Assembly (NCBI GenBank): GCA_028023455.1
Contig: JAQFVV010012446.1
Span: 7,375,501-7,439,500, forward strand
Reading direction: 5' to 3'
DNA length: 64,000 nt
From: Epiperipatus broadwayi
Lineage: Eukaryota > Onychophora > Udeonychophora > Euonychophora > Peripatidae
The translations under genes were made by a program, and so were the position numbers. Numbering within the stretch: the stretch's first letter is position 1; each line of letters opens with the position of its first letter. This document shows, in pieces, positions 11,731-23,650 of the stretch. Under the pieces are notes generated by a model. That model was not told where the DNA came from and ran no database searches. It saw only the letters and a program-made list of their open reading frames with translations.

Positions 11731-11974
11731 AAAATTATTCTTCAAGTATAAAGTGTGATAAACAGAGTAGCTAACATTTATCACAAAAAAACTATTTGCC
11801 AAGTGCTTTCGGAACCGTGTACCAAAATCATGGTGACATATTGGAATTGCCAATATGTTGCCATGATTCTGGTACATGGTAACGAAGGCGCTTGGCAAAT
11901 AGTTTTTTTGTGATTAATGTTTTTTGAATTTTAGCTACTCTGTTTATCACACTTTATACACAAAGAATAATTTT
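11731..11974. repeat. snap-back (palindromic) element
   Basis: Roughly 240 bp that folds back on itself almost completely. AAAATTATTCTT...AAAGTGTGATAAACAGAGTAGCT on the left is matched by AGCTACTCTGTTTATCACACTTT...AGAATAATTTT on the right. The inner arms include ATCACAAAAAAACTATTTGCC and its complement, with only a few bases between arms near the CATATTGG/CCAATATG centre. It is a small palindromic MITE or a recent foldback duplication. No target duplication could be fixed because the palindrome extends into the flank. Confidence 0.8.
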
Positions 11975-12399
11975 TAAATATTAGTGTATGTAAATTAAGG
12001 CTTTTTTTTTTTTAAAATAATGCTAATATTAATATTATTAATTTTTGTTTTAAAATAGGCTTTGAGTGTTAGTAACAATAACTATGATTATGTTGCTTAG
12101 CACTGAAAATGTATTAAGTTAAATAAAACTGACAGCTTTATTATTTTATATATTGGATACTTTGTAAAACATATCTATATATATATGCTCGAATTTTGTT
12201 ATGTTTATATTAACTTGGTTTTTCATATTTATTATAAAATTATACACAAATTTTATTAAACCAATACAACATCATTATAAAACAGTATATTATAAAATAC
12301 TAATTATGATTGAGATTAACGATATGCGATCAGTTTCTGTAGCTTCACAGCTCTTTATATATTAGCTGATTAAGTTTAGACAGTGATCTAATACCACAC
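11975..12399. other. non-coding, nothing recognised
   Basis: AT-rich DNA between the snap-back element and the PLE fragment. Confidence 0.5.
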
Positions 12400-13185
12400 T
12401 GTTCTTATTCATAATGTCAGTTGTTTAGCCACTTTAGGGATGTATGGAAGGGTTATTTGTTTTCTGTTATGTAGTTAGCAGTTAATCTTTTATGAAATTG
12501 TTTAATTTTTTTGACTATTGTTCTGCATTTGAAGCCCACACTAATTAGGTGGTCTTTGAGGTAACTTGAAATGTTGGCCTTCTTATCTATTTCAAATTTA
12601 TGCAAGTGTTGATTTCTATATAAAAATGTATTAAGACTTGTAAACTTGTGCAAATTAGGTGAGTTAGAGCTTGGGTGCGTTTAGTCTCTGACTTCAAGTG
12701 TTTTCATGATCATTTGATAATTAAGACATACTGCTTCTCTTTGTATTAGCAGATCCAGATATTTCAATTCTTGCACTTCATTCTCTTGTGTAATATTAAG
12801 TGTTAATTTTGTCATTAGCTGCAACAAATATCTCATCCACATATTGAGTGCATATAAGTCCAGGGCTCTTAGCATGGTATTTAGGCACAATTTGTTTTTC
12901 AAAATAGTTCAAGAAAATACTTGAAATTATTCCACATAATGGGAGATCCATAGGCCAATCATTTTTCATGCCATACCATTTCACTTCAAAAGCCGTGAAA
13001 ATGTAGTCATCCAGCCAAGCTAGGAAGGCTAATATAAAATTCACATATCCAGTCGGGCAATGATTCCTTAATAATTCTTTACCAACTATGTCTATCAAGC
13101 ACTTCCTGTCTATTGATCCATACAGTTCTTTTACATTAATAATAAATGTGTCGTTGTCACCAAATTGATAAAACATTCTGGGGAA
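12400..13185 (-). pseudogene. Penelope-like element reverse transcriptase fragment
   Basis: Minus-strand remnant in three overlapping frames. The first (13176-12796) reads VNVKELYGSI-like palm sequence followed by a decayed GIISSIFLNYFEKQIVPK helix and ICTQYVDEIFVA, which corresponds to the YVDD-type catalytic box of PLE reverse transcriptases (second Asp replaced by Glu). The next frames (12902-12681: QENEVQELKYLDLLIQRE; 12653-12453: KFEIDKKANISSYLKDHLISVG) are downstream PLE segments. Frameshifts show it is dead. No GIY-YIG domain remains here. Confidence 0.65.
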
Positions 13186-13189
13186 TTTT

Positions 13190-13534
13190 TTTTTTATATG
13201 ATCAACAGTGATGATGATGATGATAATAATAATAATAATAATAAAAAAACATTATGGATTTCTTAAAACGAGGAAGATCTTATGCAGTTGAAAAAAAAAA
13301 AAAAAATGAAAATCATTTAAGAGGCAAAGATTTTGTAAACTCTTAAATCCCATGGAAATTTGAAATAAATAAAGCAACTTTCAGAGACATCGTAATACCA
13401 GGAATAAAATTTTAGAATACTAAATATAATAATAAAAACTAAATTGGGTGGGAGGAGGGGGGAGTTGCATTAAAATGAAATATATTGATTATACACAAAA
13501 CTTGAATTTTTTTTATACTCGGAAATAGAATGGG
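13190..13534. other. microsatellite and AT-rich DNA
   Basis: A GAT/AAT trinucleotide run lies at about 13206-13245. The remainder has no recognisable content until LINE similarity starts. Confidence 0.6.
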
Positions 13535-15475
13535 TAAAGTATGCTAAATTATATAATTCCAGATAGCTGGAATAATATAAGAGTAAGGCCACTATTTAAA
13601 GGAAAGGGTAAGGATCATAAAAAGTTAAAACAATTATAAGCTGATAGCAGTAATGTCAGTGTTATATAAAGTTTTTGCATATATGGTGACTGGAAGAGTG
13701 ACAAAATTGATGGAAGAAAAAATAATATAGTGGGAGAAGTGCAAGGAGGTTTTCGATTGGATAGGCATATATGAGATAGTTTATTTGTAGTTACATAAAT
13801 TATAGATATGAGTAGAAATAAAGGTAGACAGTTATATATGGTCTTTATAGATATAGAGAAGGCATATGATAAAGTAAATAGAAATAGATTATCGTAAATT
13901 TAGTAAAGAATGAAGCCATAGTAGTTTATTAAGATAATTACTATACATATCAATTAGGAAATATAGAATCAGTTAAAGTGGGGTGGGACTACGGCAAGGA
14001 TACCCTATGTGAAACCTATTTTGTTATATTTGAGAGAAATGGAGAGAGCAATAGAAAGACTAGGAAAATGAGCGGAGATATTATTAATAAAAGGAAAGGA
14101 AGTGTATATATTATCATGTCTTTTATTTGCTATTATATTCTTGTGCAAAAAGGGAAGCTATGGAAGTTAATGCTGAAGACTTGCACAAGGGTGAGTAAAA
14201 AGACATGGAATAAATTTAGTGAAGTAAATTTAAAAGTAATGTTGATAAATGGTGGGGAAAGAGAAGATAATTTTTATTGGGGGGTATAAGGTTAAATGTG
14301 GTGAATAGGTATAACTATTTGAAAATCACCTTAAGTAATTAGAGAAATTGCTTAAATGTGGTGAATAGGTATAACTATTTGGAAATCACCTTAAGTAATT
14401 AGAGAAATTGCTTGGACGAACGGGAGAAAAAATTCATAAATGAAATAAATAAAAGGATGGATAAAAAAATTAAGTGTTTTCATGCAATAAATATGATGTA
14501 GCTAGAATTGTATGGAAGGGAGTGACAGTAGCAGGGTTAACTTATGGTAGTGGTGTATTATGTGTTAGCAAAGAGGTATTAGATTACTTAAAAAAAGTAC
14601 AAAGAGAAGTAGGAGGATATGCACTAGATGCAGATGTGTACTTGACAAAGGAGGTAATTCAAGGAGAAATGGGAAGGTCAAGTTTTTATATGAGAGATGC
14701 AAAACGCAAAATAATATTGCAATTTATGGATAATAAGAGAATATCCAAAAAAGTATTTAAATGGGTTATGAGTAAGCACAGGTAACAAGATGGGTGATAA
14801 AGGTAGTATGGTATGCAGAAGATTTGGATAAAGACTTTTATATCAATATATTTATACAAAAGGTGAAATGATCGTGTTAGGAGAATTGTTGAGTGTTATA
14901 GTAACAAGGAATGGGATAGAAGAAAAGATGCATTAATAAAAAAATAGGAAGTTGAAGAGATGGAGAACTAGTATGGAGAATAAAAAGATTTTAAATATAT
15001 ATAGAAGTAAACAGAATATTGGGTGCGAGTTAATTTATGATAATAGCAAGGGCAGGAGTTTACAGTTTAAGGCTCGAACAGCATCATTAATGGAATATAC
15101 ACAGAAAATGGAGAAATGTGGGAAATTTAGTCTGCAAGTTATGTAAGGAAAGCATTGAAAATATTAGGCATCTGCTAATTGAATGTAAATGCTTACAAAC
15201 AGAAAGGGTACAAATAATGAAGTTGTGGGAGAATAAATATAAACAAAGTGATTATACAGAAAGCGGGTTCTTGGTTTTTACGCCGGATTTGGAAAAAAGG
15301 GGATTTAGATATAAAGGCCATAGAGTGGATAAAGATAATGTTGTGGAAATGGGACGGAGCAGGATAAAGAAGAATATGGGAAAAACTTAGGGTGGGAATT
15401 GAAAGAGAAGGTGACTAACAGGATTCTCTGGGCATAGTGGCTGAGAGATTCCTGCCTCCAATAAAGGAGAAGCCA
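13535..15475 (+). mobile_element. degenerate CR1/Jockey-like LINE, copy 1 (reverse transcriptase and C-terminus)
   Basis: 5'-truncated, frameshifted non-LTR element. It starts within the reverse transcriptase (NIRVRPLFKGKGKDHKKL). It continues through the catalytic palm FIDIEKAYDKVN (about 13849), a middle part at 14474-14785 (LTYGSGVLCVSKEVLDYLKK) and a C-terminal zinc-knuckle-like CKLCKESIENIRHLLIEC at about 15127-15190. The 3' tail TGGCTGAGAGATTCCTG...ATAAAGGA is shared with the longer copy ending at 58443. Clade assignment is tentative. Confidence 0.75.
14292..14411. repeat. 60-bp tandem duplication inside LINE
   Basis: Two consecutive copies of a 60-bp unit (14292-14351 and 14352-14411) that differ at only about two positions. 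It is a recent local duplication within the dead LINE. Confidence 0.9.
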
Positions 15476-16489
15476 CAGAGCAACACATCAACACTAATAT
15501 TAGTTTAAAAAAGAGAGAGAATCATGCAACAATTTAAAAAAATCAAAAAATAAATATAAGAATACACATAAGTATACTCTAATAAGCACACGCAATGGGT
15601 GTTTATTATAAAACGGAGATTCATAATGTTAAAAAGAATTTTGCAAACAAAATGCCAAGTTTTGTAATTTAAATTTAATTATTGATCTTGCAAAGATTTA
15701 AAAAGCAGTCAGCAGTTAACTGATAAATTAAAAATATAATTGTAACTATTAACTAAACTAAAATGTAAAATGAGAACTAATCTTTAAGTAATCCTCATCT
15801 ATCTGTCAAAAGGGCCAAATCTATATATCAAATTATATCATATCATGCAAATCTTTTTTTTAGATCATCAATCAACTTCTATCTCATACAAATTTTTTTT
15901 TCATACTTTCTACAGTCTTATCTAGCATAACTTTCAAATTCTTGTGCCTCTATGTAAATTATGTCCAATCCAGTTTCTTTGTTTTCTTCATATTTTTCTC
16001 AAAAAAATTTATCCTTTCCATTTACTGTTTTTAACACTTCTACATTTTTCAATTAGTATTATTTGCATTCCGCCATTAAAATTTATTATATATATATAAG
16101 TTCCACCATATAACACTTTATATTTAAAATGTCAGTAGTTGGTTCAAAAATTATCCCCCCAAAAGAAAATGATATAATAGCTTATAAGTCAGCAAAAGTT
16201 GTCAGCATATCAAAAAGATATAAAGAGTAAACATAATTCAAAATTGACATCATCAAAAAGTACAGAATTTAGCATTGTTAAAGTACTGTTTATCTAAAAA
16301 TAAATAGAAAATCTCATCTTCAAACCGTGACGGATTGTTTGATATTCCAGAGAAATATAATTACAGACTTACATCTGGCTGGTTGGTCTTGCATGGAATG
16401 TGGGAATTATATATGGATGCATGAAGATGCTAGCAGTCCCTGCAGAAGGATTGGCATGGACAAGCACATAGGGAAATAATGAAGCTATT
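15476..16489. other. AT-rich non-coding stretch
   Basis: No supported gene or repeat. Confidence 0.45.
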
Positions 16490-16497
16490 GTTTAGAC

Positions 16498-16955
16498 CAG
16501 GGATCGGCAAACTGCAGCTCGCAAGTCAAATGTGGCTCTTTGATCCCAATCTCATGGCTCTTTTTATCATGATTAACATAAACACTTTTTTACTTCTTCT
16601 TGTAATTTGTAAATAAATATTTTGATGACTCTAGGAGGGAAAATATGTGCATTACAATGTTGTTTCTTGAATTCAGCCTTATTATATAATAGTAATTATT
16701 GTATATGATGAATATTTAAAAAAATTAGAAATTTGTGATAAATTAAACTGTTAAAATAATTTTTTGTTTTTTATTTATTTATTTATAAGAGAATTTTTAT
16801 TTTCATTAGGATGTATGTAGATTCTATTACTAAAATAAATGTTCAAATATAGCCACAACCATTCAGAAATTTGTATTTTTCATGAACATACTTTCACTGT
16901 TTTCCTTGTGGCTCTTTAATGTCGGCTCTTAGTGTGAAAAAGTTTGACATAACTG
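16498..16955. mobile_element. non-autonomous hAT element (MITE) with 8-bp target duplication
   Basis: A 458-bp element beginning CAGGGATCGGCAAACTGCAG and ending AAGTTTGACATAACTG. Read from the other strand, the right end begins CAGTTATGTCAAACTTTTTC. Subterminal GTGGCTCTT motifs occur at both ends. Flanks GTTTAGAC (16490-16497) and GTTTAGAT (16956-16963) are an 8-bp target duplication with one mismatch. There is no transposase. It is a different hAT subfamily from the MITE at 11096. Confidence 0.88.
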
Positions 16956-16963
16956 GTTTAGAT

Positions 16964-19789
16964 CAATAGTTTTTTTAGTAGATTTTTTTTTTTTTTCATT
17001 CATATTGTGATAACCATTGCTCATAAAAATATTATCTTCCTTTCGATTTGAAAAGGTTACTACACTGATCATCATCAAAAATCACTATTAATAATTATAT
17101 ATTTTAAATTTTGTTTTAAACATCTATATTCTGACATGTTTAATAATTTTTAAAATCAGATTCCATAAATAAGTTATATACTTAAAAAAAAAGAAGCCCA
17201 CATAAACAAAAAGATTTAGCAGCCCTGATATAGAATATTCATCAGGAGGTATTAACAACTGATATTTCAGCTATAAGTATGAGATGATCTAGATTAGTAA
17301 AGCAGGTATGAGTTTTTGCTAAACTCTACATTAGTTCCATCGACTATAGACCATGTAATCTCAGAAGACAGGCATAATCCATATTATGTGTTAGATAACA
17401 ATTCTATCTAAATGAAGATAGATATTGAGATAATGTCTGAATCAGCTAATATCCATAGGAGCAAAAGTATTTCTCTACCAGGCATTTTCATGTAATGTGT
17501 GATAAGTTACAATAACTTGTCACTTCTACATATTATCAGCGGCTGTAGCTGTTAAGGTTTGAATGTGTTATTATCTTTTTTGAGTAAAAATTCTTTATCA
17601 ACAGCAACTCAATACACTATCTCGCACCACCAGTCTTCAAAAGTATTTATCAGAAATCCATTATATTCCTCAGCCAGCTTGACTTTTAGACATTTCTCCA
17701 TTGAGCAAGTATAAGAGTTTACTGGATAGAGCCCACAAACAGCCTCCTTGAACATTCATTCTACAATGCCTTGGAATTATATTAAAATTTTCCAACACAC
17801 CACTGGAAGTCCTTATCACTTCATGCTATGTCACATATCCCCATTTGCATTCCATATCACAATGATCGTACAAAATATTAATTGTTAATGTATAATATAA
17901 TGTGGAGAATATAATTCATTCACAAATAGTTTAATGTGATATTTCATTATTTAAAATAAAATAACTGTAAAAAACTAGATTACATACAAGCTCATTAATA
18001 ATCCAACTATGCAATAAAAAAAATATTTTTCAGATTAAAAATAAGTATAATACAAAACTGTATAAATTAGTGCAGCATTTCTGTTTTGCAGTACTCGGTA
18101 AACAATTACAACAACAATAACAACAACAAACTTGTAAATAACTCTATTCTTATCTTAAAATTGAATAATCATACACAAAAAGCAAGCGTATATATTGTCC
18201 AAAATTAAAGTGATTTATACAAAAAAAAAAATCATTCCTGATTCTAAAAATGCTGAGAATTATTTCAAACTTTTTTTAGGATAAAAAAAAGACTGAGAAA
18301 AGCTTATTTAAAGCTTTAGTCTGCTGGCCAAAAATATATTCATACATAATTTGCATGTTAAGCAAATGGCAAGTTATAATGTTAAAATTTGCTTGTGAGA
18401 AACCTTAATTTTTAAATTACTTCTTTATGATGGGCATATTTGAACTTGTGTCAGATTAAAAAAATAAATAAATTATGACTTACGTGCAGTCTAACATATA
18501 TAAAGTGTAAAATCTAAAATCTTTAAATGTATGAAATACAAAGTAGCATCTTAAAACATTATACATATAAAATATTTATAACTAAAATAGCATAAGGCTA
18601 TGTGAAATATAAAATGTTTAAGATACAAAGTAGATATACATTTGAAAACAAATTACGTCAATTATGAAATATAAAATAGATATATAAATTATTTATAAAA
18701 TAAAAAGCATAAAATATTATATGTATGTAATATAAATAATAATATCAAAAGCATAAATTCTTCAAATATTTCAATGCAAGAAAGATAAAATATTCATCAT
18801 AAAAGCTGTTATATTAAGATAGTTCAATATATAAAACATATACATATATTTTTTTAAAAAAAAAAGGCTAAATGAAATGTGACTTTTCTATATGAAATCT
18901 CGGTAAAATAGAGAGCAGAGATCAGGACCTTACATATATAATTTTATTCTAAAACTTTCCTGTGATTCTAGCAACCACTTATTAAAAAATATCTGAACTA
19001 GAATTGGAACTAACTGATAAATGCTGAAGAAATGAGTACATAATAGTTGCCATCAAAAAGTATACTTCGTCCTAATAGCGAAGTGTGACATATGATCCAG
19101 AAATTACAATTACACTAAAAAACTCGGAATATACAAGGAAATACTAATCATATTAACTTGCTTAATATTTTAAATGGACATACGTGATATTGTTTTAAAC
19201 TTGTTTCTCAGATGTGAAAAATTTTCAGAAAAAAATGAAGTCACTCAAAACTGAACTTGCAATTATAAAGCTTAAGTGTAAAATGTTTAAAAATTAAGCA
19301 CAATGTATTAGCATAATTTAAATATGACTTATTAATTAAACAAGTATTTCTTTAAAAAAAAAAAATTAATAAAAAATAAAATAAAATAACTATATTTGAT
19401 TCTGAAAAATTTTTTGCATTAGTAAATAGTAGAAATTAAATAATGTAATAAAAGTTGAGACATTTTTATATATCATAAAAATGAGTATAAAAGAAATGCA
19501 TAAAAACTTAATTTATTAGTGAATACCTTATTTCATTTTATTCAATCAACAGAAATTTTGTAAGTATTTAAATAAACGGATAGCAAATATTATTGTTTAT
19601 GGAGAATTTTGCATAAAAAATAGATTTTATCATAAATAAATTAAATAAGATACAAATGAATCCTAGTATTCCAAGAATTAAGAGTATAGAAATATTAATA
19701 CCGAAATTATCTATGTACATTAATGATATAAATATAATATATAAGGTTTAACCTTAATATATAACAGGTTATATTTCAAATACAGTAAT
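16964..19789. other. AT-rich non-coding stretch
   Basis: About 2.8 kb without a gene I can support. The segment 17590-17880 has a more balanced base composition and may be an old element, but I cannot name it. Confidence 0.45.
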
Positions 19790-20785
19790 GAATACAGGAG
19801 TATAAATAAAGGATGGGTAATGGATTCTGCAATTAGTGAGTTAATATCATCAATATTTATTAATGGATTGGAAATGAAAATAGTTGAAAAAAGAATAATA
19901 AATCAAGATATAACACATTATTTTAGATATGTTTATGGTACTTAAATAACTGGTAACAAAAGAGCTATAAATAATATTTATAAACAATTTAATAATAGAA
20001 AATTTACAATAATGGAATTTGATGTTAAAATAAAATATTTACAGCAATTAAGATCGATAATGATAACAAAATTATATTAAAATATTTCATTAAAGAATAT
20101 AAATTAAGAAAGATAATTTCTATAGATACACAACAAGCATGGATACAAAAAATGGCAGCTATTAAAAAATTTAAATCTAAAAATGACAGATATAACACAG
20201 ATAAAAATATAGCTACTTTACAAAAGAAACAATTTATTAAATTATATATTAATTATGGATATAACCCCAAAAGTAATGAAAATATATTTTTTAAATATAA
20301 ACCATCTAATTCAAATATTAATAATAATTGAATTATAAATAATAATAGCAGATATAAGAATAATAAAAAGTAGATGAAACTTTGACACTTCCCTAAAATT
20401 TATCATACATTATTAAAAAATAAAATTTATATATATAAAAGCATTAACATAGAATGGTCAAATAGTAAAGATCTTGACAAATAGGGAACTATAAAATAAG
20501 TAATGATATTAAATATAAAAAGGGAATTGTATATAAAATTACTTGTGGAAGTTGTTGCACATTTTATTAGGGATATACAGGAAAACAATTAGATGAAAGA
20601 GCAAAAGAACAATAACGCTATTAATAGAAGAGATGACAGATCTGCCTTATATATTCATTATTTAAAATACAGACATAAAATAGATTGTGTCAAAAATATA
20701 AGTCCTTTAAATTATATTAAAGAAACTAATAGAAGATATATGAAATCAATTACATTAATTATAACAAAAATAATTAAGCCAATAA
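19790..20785 (+). pseudogene. Penelope-like element, decayed RT and GIY-YIG endonuclease
   Basis: Plus-strand PLE remnant. The RT part (about 19800-19945) reads KGWVMDSAISELISSIFINGLEM and then HYFRYVYGT, the decayed fingers/palm of PLE reverse transcriptase. After a degenerate linker, the GIY-YIG endonuclease follows around 20520-20700 (KGIVYKITCGSCCTFY, a stop, then GYTGKQLDERAKEQ and SALYIHYLKYRHKIDC). Stops and frameshifts are frequent. It runs directly into the PLE terminal repeat at 20786, which is the key evidence that the repeat belongs to PLEs. Confidence 0.75.
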
Positions 20786-21016
20786 ACATCACATGACCAC
20801 CACCTCTTATGCTTGTGTATAACTGTTGTTAAAACAGGCAATACTCACTATACGTATGCCACACACAGCAAGCTAGAGTAATCAATGGATGCCAGAAGGC
20901 TTGTGCATAAAAAAATCCTCATCCAATATCCCCAGACTAGTTTCTGGCTTGTGGCCTTCATCAGTGAGGAGCCTTGGATCTGAGAACACTGCACACAGAT
21001 CTTAGGATAAATGAAT
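20786..21016 (-). repeat. PLE terminal repeat with hammerhead, downstream of endonuclease
   Basis: The block starts AATAAACATCACATGACCAC, continues through AAAACAGGCAATACTCACTA and GAGTAATCAATGGATGCCAG, and ends near the CACACAGATCTTAGGAT segment. It is homologous to 8971-9250 and 63875-64000. The ribozyme strand is opposite to the PLE coding strand, so the repeat is inverted relative to the ORF. Confidence 0.8.
20918..20984 (-). ncRNA. hammerhead ribozyme, type I, PLE repeat copy C
   Basis: Intact core on the minus strand: CTGATGA (20964-20958), stem II GGC/GCC with CACAA loop, GAAAC, TA loop, GTC with predicted cleavage after the C at 20935. Stem I TCCTCA/TGGGGA forms six pairs (one G-U), and the outer ATCC/GGAT helix follows an internal loop. 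Of the copies in the window this one is closest to a functional consensus. The only deviation is an A-A mismatch where the family usually has the first stem II pair. Confidence 0.78.
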
Positions 21017-23650
21017 GGAAGGTTATGTAATATACATTTAGTTTTTTTTTATGTCTTAAAAATATTTATATTTAATAAGTGATAGTTAATAGATGTCACT
21101 ATGTGTGCAATGTAGATCGTAATTGTAAATTAGATAAAGCATATTGAAAAAAGCAAAAATTAATATTTGCCGAAAAGAGCTTTTTAGTGTATGATAAATG
21201 TTATATATATATAATTGCTTTTATAAAAAGATATTTTATTTTATAGCATTGATTTATTTTAAAATAAAAAAAAACAAACCCATTTAAATCCATTACTTGC
21301 TTACATTTACTAAATTTCAAAGAAATTTTTCATTATTAGGAGGTTTCTTTGTATGTTTTTTCGAAAACCATGATCTAGTCTAAAAGTTAATGCTTTATGG
21401 AAATTTTTTTCTATTAACATTTTAAAGATAAACATAGAATTGCAAATATTTTACTTTCATAATCTGTACATAGTTGAAAATGATTAGCAAATAGATTGAC
21501 ATGATTTTGGAAAAATTTCAACCTTGCCATAAAAGAAAAACTATATTCTGAGCACATTCTGTTGCATCAAATTAGAGTGAAGTAATTTTGCATAAACATT
21601 AAAATTGCTATCATATTTTTTTTAAAAAATGAACTTTTAGCATGGAATTGCAATTTTTTTGATTTTGACTGCCATACAAGTTTGTGAATCAATACTTATT
21701 TTTATCGCTTGTGGACAGATTAAATCTCTCCATAAAATAATCTTATGAATACAGATATTCTTCGACTAAGCTGTTTGTCAATATATTGTGACTAAAAAAT
21801 ACATTTTTAAAACAGTACTTAAAACTCATTAGAATTAACACAAAAAGTGATCAACGATTACTAAGACACATAGTATAATTAATGAACTCTAATTGAAAAA
21901 AATCAATCAAATCATTATTAGTGAGGTGCACTCCATTACATATCCACATTCACCCACATTTCTTTTATATCATCCAAACGAATGCCTTAAAGTTTCAAAC
22001 AACTTAAAGTTTCGATCTACAAAAACTTTCTTGAATAGTTATTATTACATTGCTATCAGTTATATGCAAACTGAAGATATCTTGACTATGTGATTATCTT
22101 AGCTCAAATTAAACAATCAATTTTAATCTAAAGACATCTAAATACAAGTAATCAATGAAAATAAAATGATAGTGCCAACCAAATTTCAATGAGGAGCATT
22201 GTTCCTTAATGTACATAAATTTGTTTCTAGAATTAATCCTACATTACTAAATATGCGAGTTAGTCTGGGTTTTAGATCTTAATATGTTTAAAATCTTAAA
22301 TCATTGGCTTGAGTATTGTAAAAGGAATAAAAGATGAGTGCTGATAAAGATGAATTATCAAATATTAATTTAGAAATTTGAATGGTGTTATCACATGATG
22401 TTTATTTGATTATTTATATTTACAATAGTTAGTTCTGGAATAGTGGTAGGATAATTATTGATCTTAATGCAGACATTGAAAGTGGCACAAATAAGTCATA
22501 TCCCATTTTGTTTACAAAGCTAAAGATAAAAGCTACTAAGAATAACAGTAATAACAGGAGTCATCAATAACGTTCAAAAATAACAAATTTAAGCTAAAAC
22601 AATTTTTTTTTTAAATGTTACAAAAACTTTTGTTTAGATTTGTAGGAAATAATGAAAATAATATCTGATATTTTATTACAAGCAGAAAACAAATAGAAAA
22701 AAAAATTTCAACAGTATTTTTTTTTCTTAACTAACACAAATAATTTCAAGTGAAAAGAGAGAATATAAAAATATATCAAAATAATGCATTTAAGAAGAAT
22801 TAATTGTGTGAAGTTCTATATATTCGTATAAAAAAAAAAACAACTAATGATGGCGTAAAAAAATATAATAGTAAAATAGTGATAAATACTGCAAAAAAGA
22901 ATAAGAATAACAAAAATATATGATATTAAAATATGAAGAGGTAAACTGTTTGGGCAAAAAAAAACAATAAAAAATGTCACCGTTATTAAAAGCAGAGATG
23001 ATATTATGAAGTATGTGCAAAAATTCTACAAAAAATATATTGTATGGGAACTTATCTCTAATCATAAAACCGAAAAAACTCTTGAATCTATTAATATTCA
23101 AGGATGCCACTCTCCATAAGGAGAGAATGCAATACATGTGGCAATTATTCAAATAACCAGTCACATATTCTTTAATACTAAGCTAAGAACTAATTTCTCC
23201 TAGGTTGAAAATAAATTGTCCAACAAGATCAAAATGGCATGTGATAAATTTATATTATATAATTTACTTATTATAATTTCATAAACGATTATACACAACA
23301 TACAAGTATATATATATTAAAAAAAAACCAGGATAATTGACACACATACACACACAGATATTTACAAATATTTTGCAAATTTAACATAAATCTTTTAACA
23401 AATATTCTATAATAATGATGACTACATATATATAAATTTTACAGTTAATAGCATAAAAAAACTAATACAATTTTATTATTTATTGTTATTATTAGGCCTT
23501 TCTGGAAAATATATCTTACTGCAGTATTTCTTTAAGAAATACAAAAAGGAAACACTCTTTTATTTTAAAATAAGAGAATTTATCTACCCTAAGATCATTT
23601 AATCTATTCAGGTGTTCCCAAGCATTTATTTCTTCTTTTGTCTTTCAAAT
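21017..23650. other. AT-rich non-coding stretch, possible LINE scrap
   Basis: No gene is supported. Plus-strand 22935-23130 reads KSRDDIMKYVQKFYKKYI, faintly like the linker before a LINE reverse transcriptase, but this is too weak to call. Confidence 0.4.

Noticed and set aside
22844-23164. 106-residue minus-strand ORF rich in Phe and Tyr
   Set aside because: Composition is what AT-rich DNA gives by chance. The opposite strand looks slightly more LINE-like but is also too weak.
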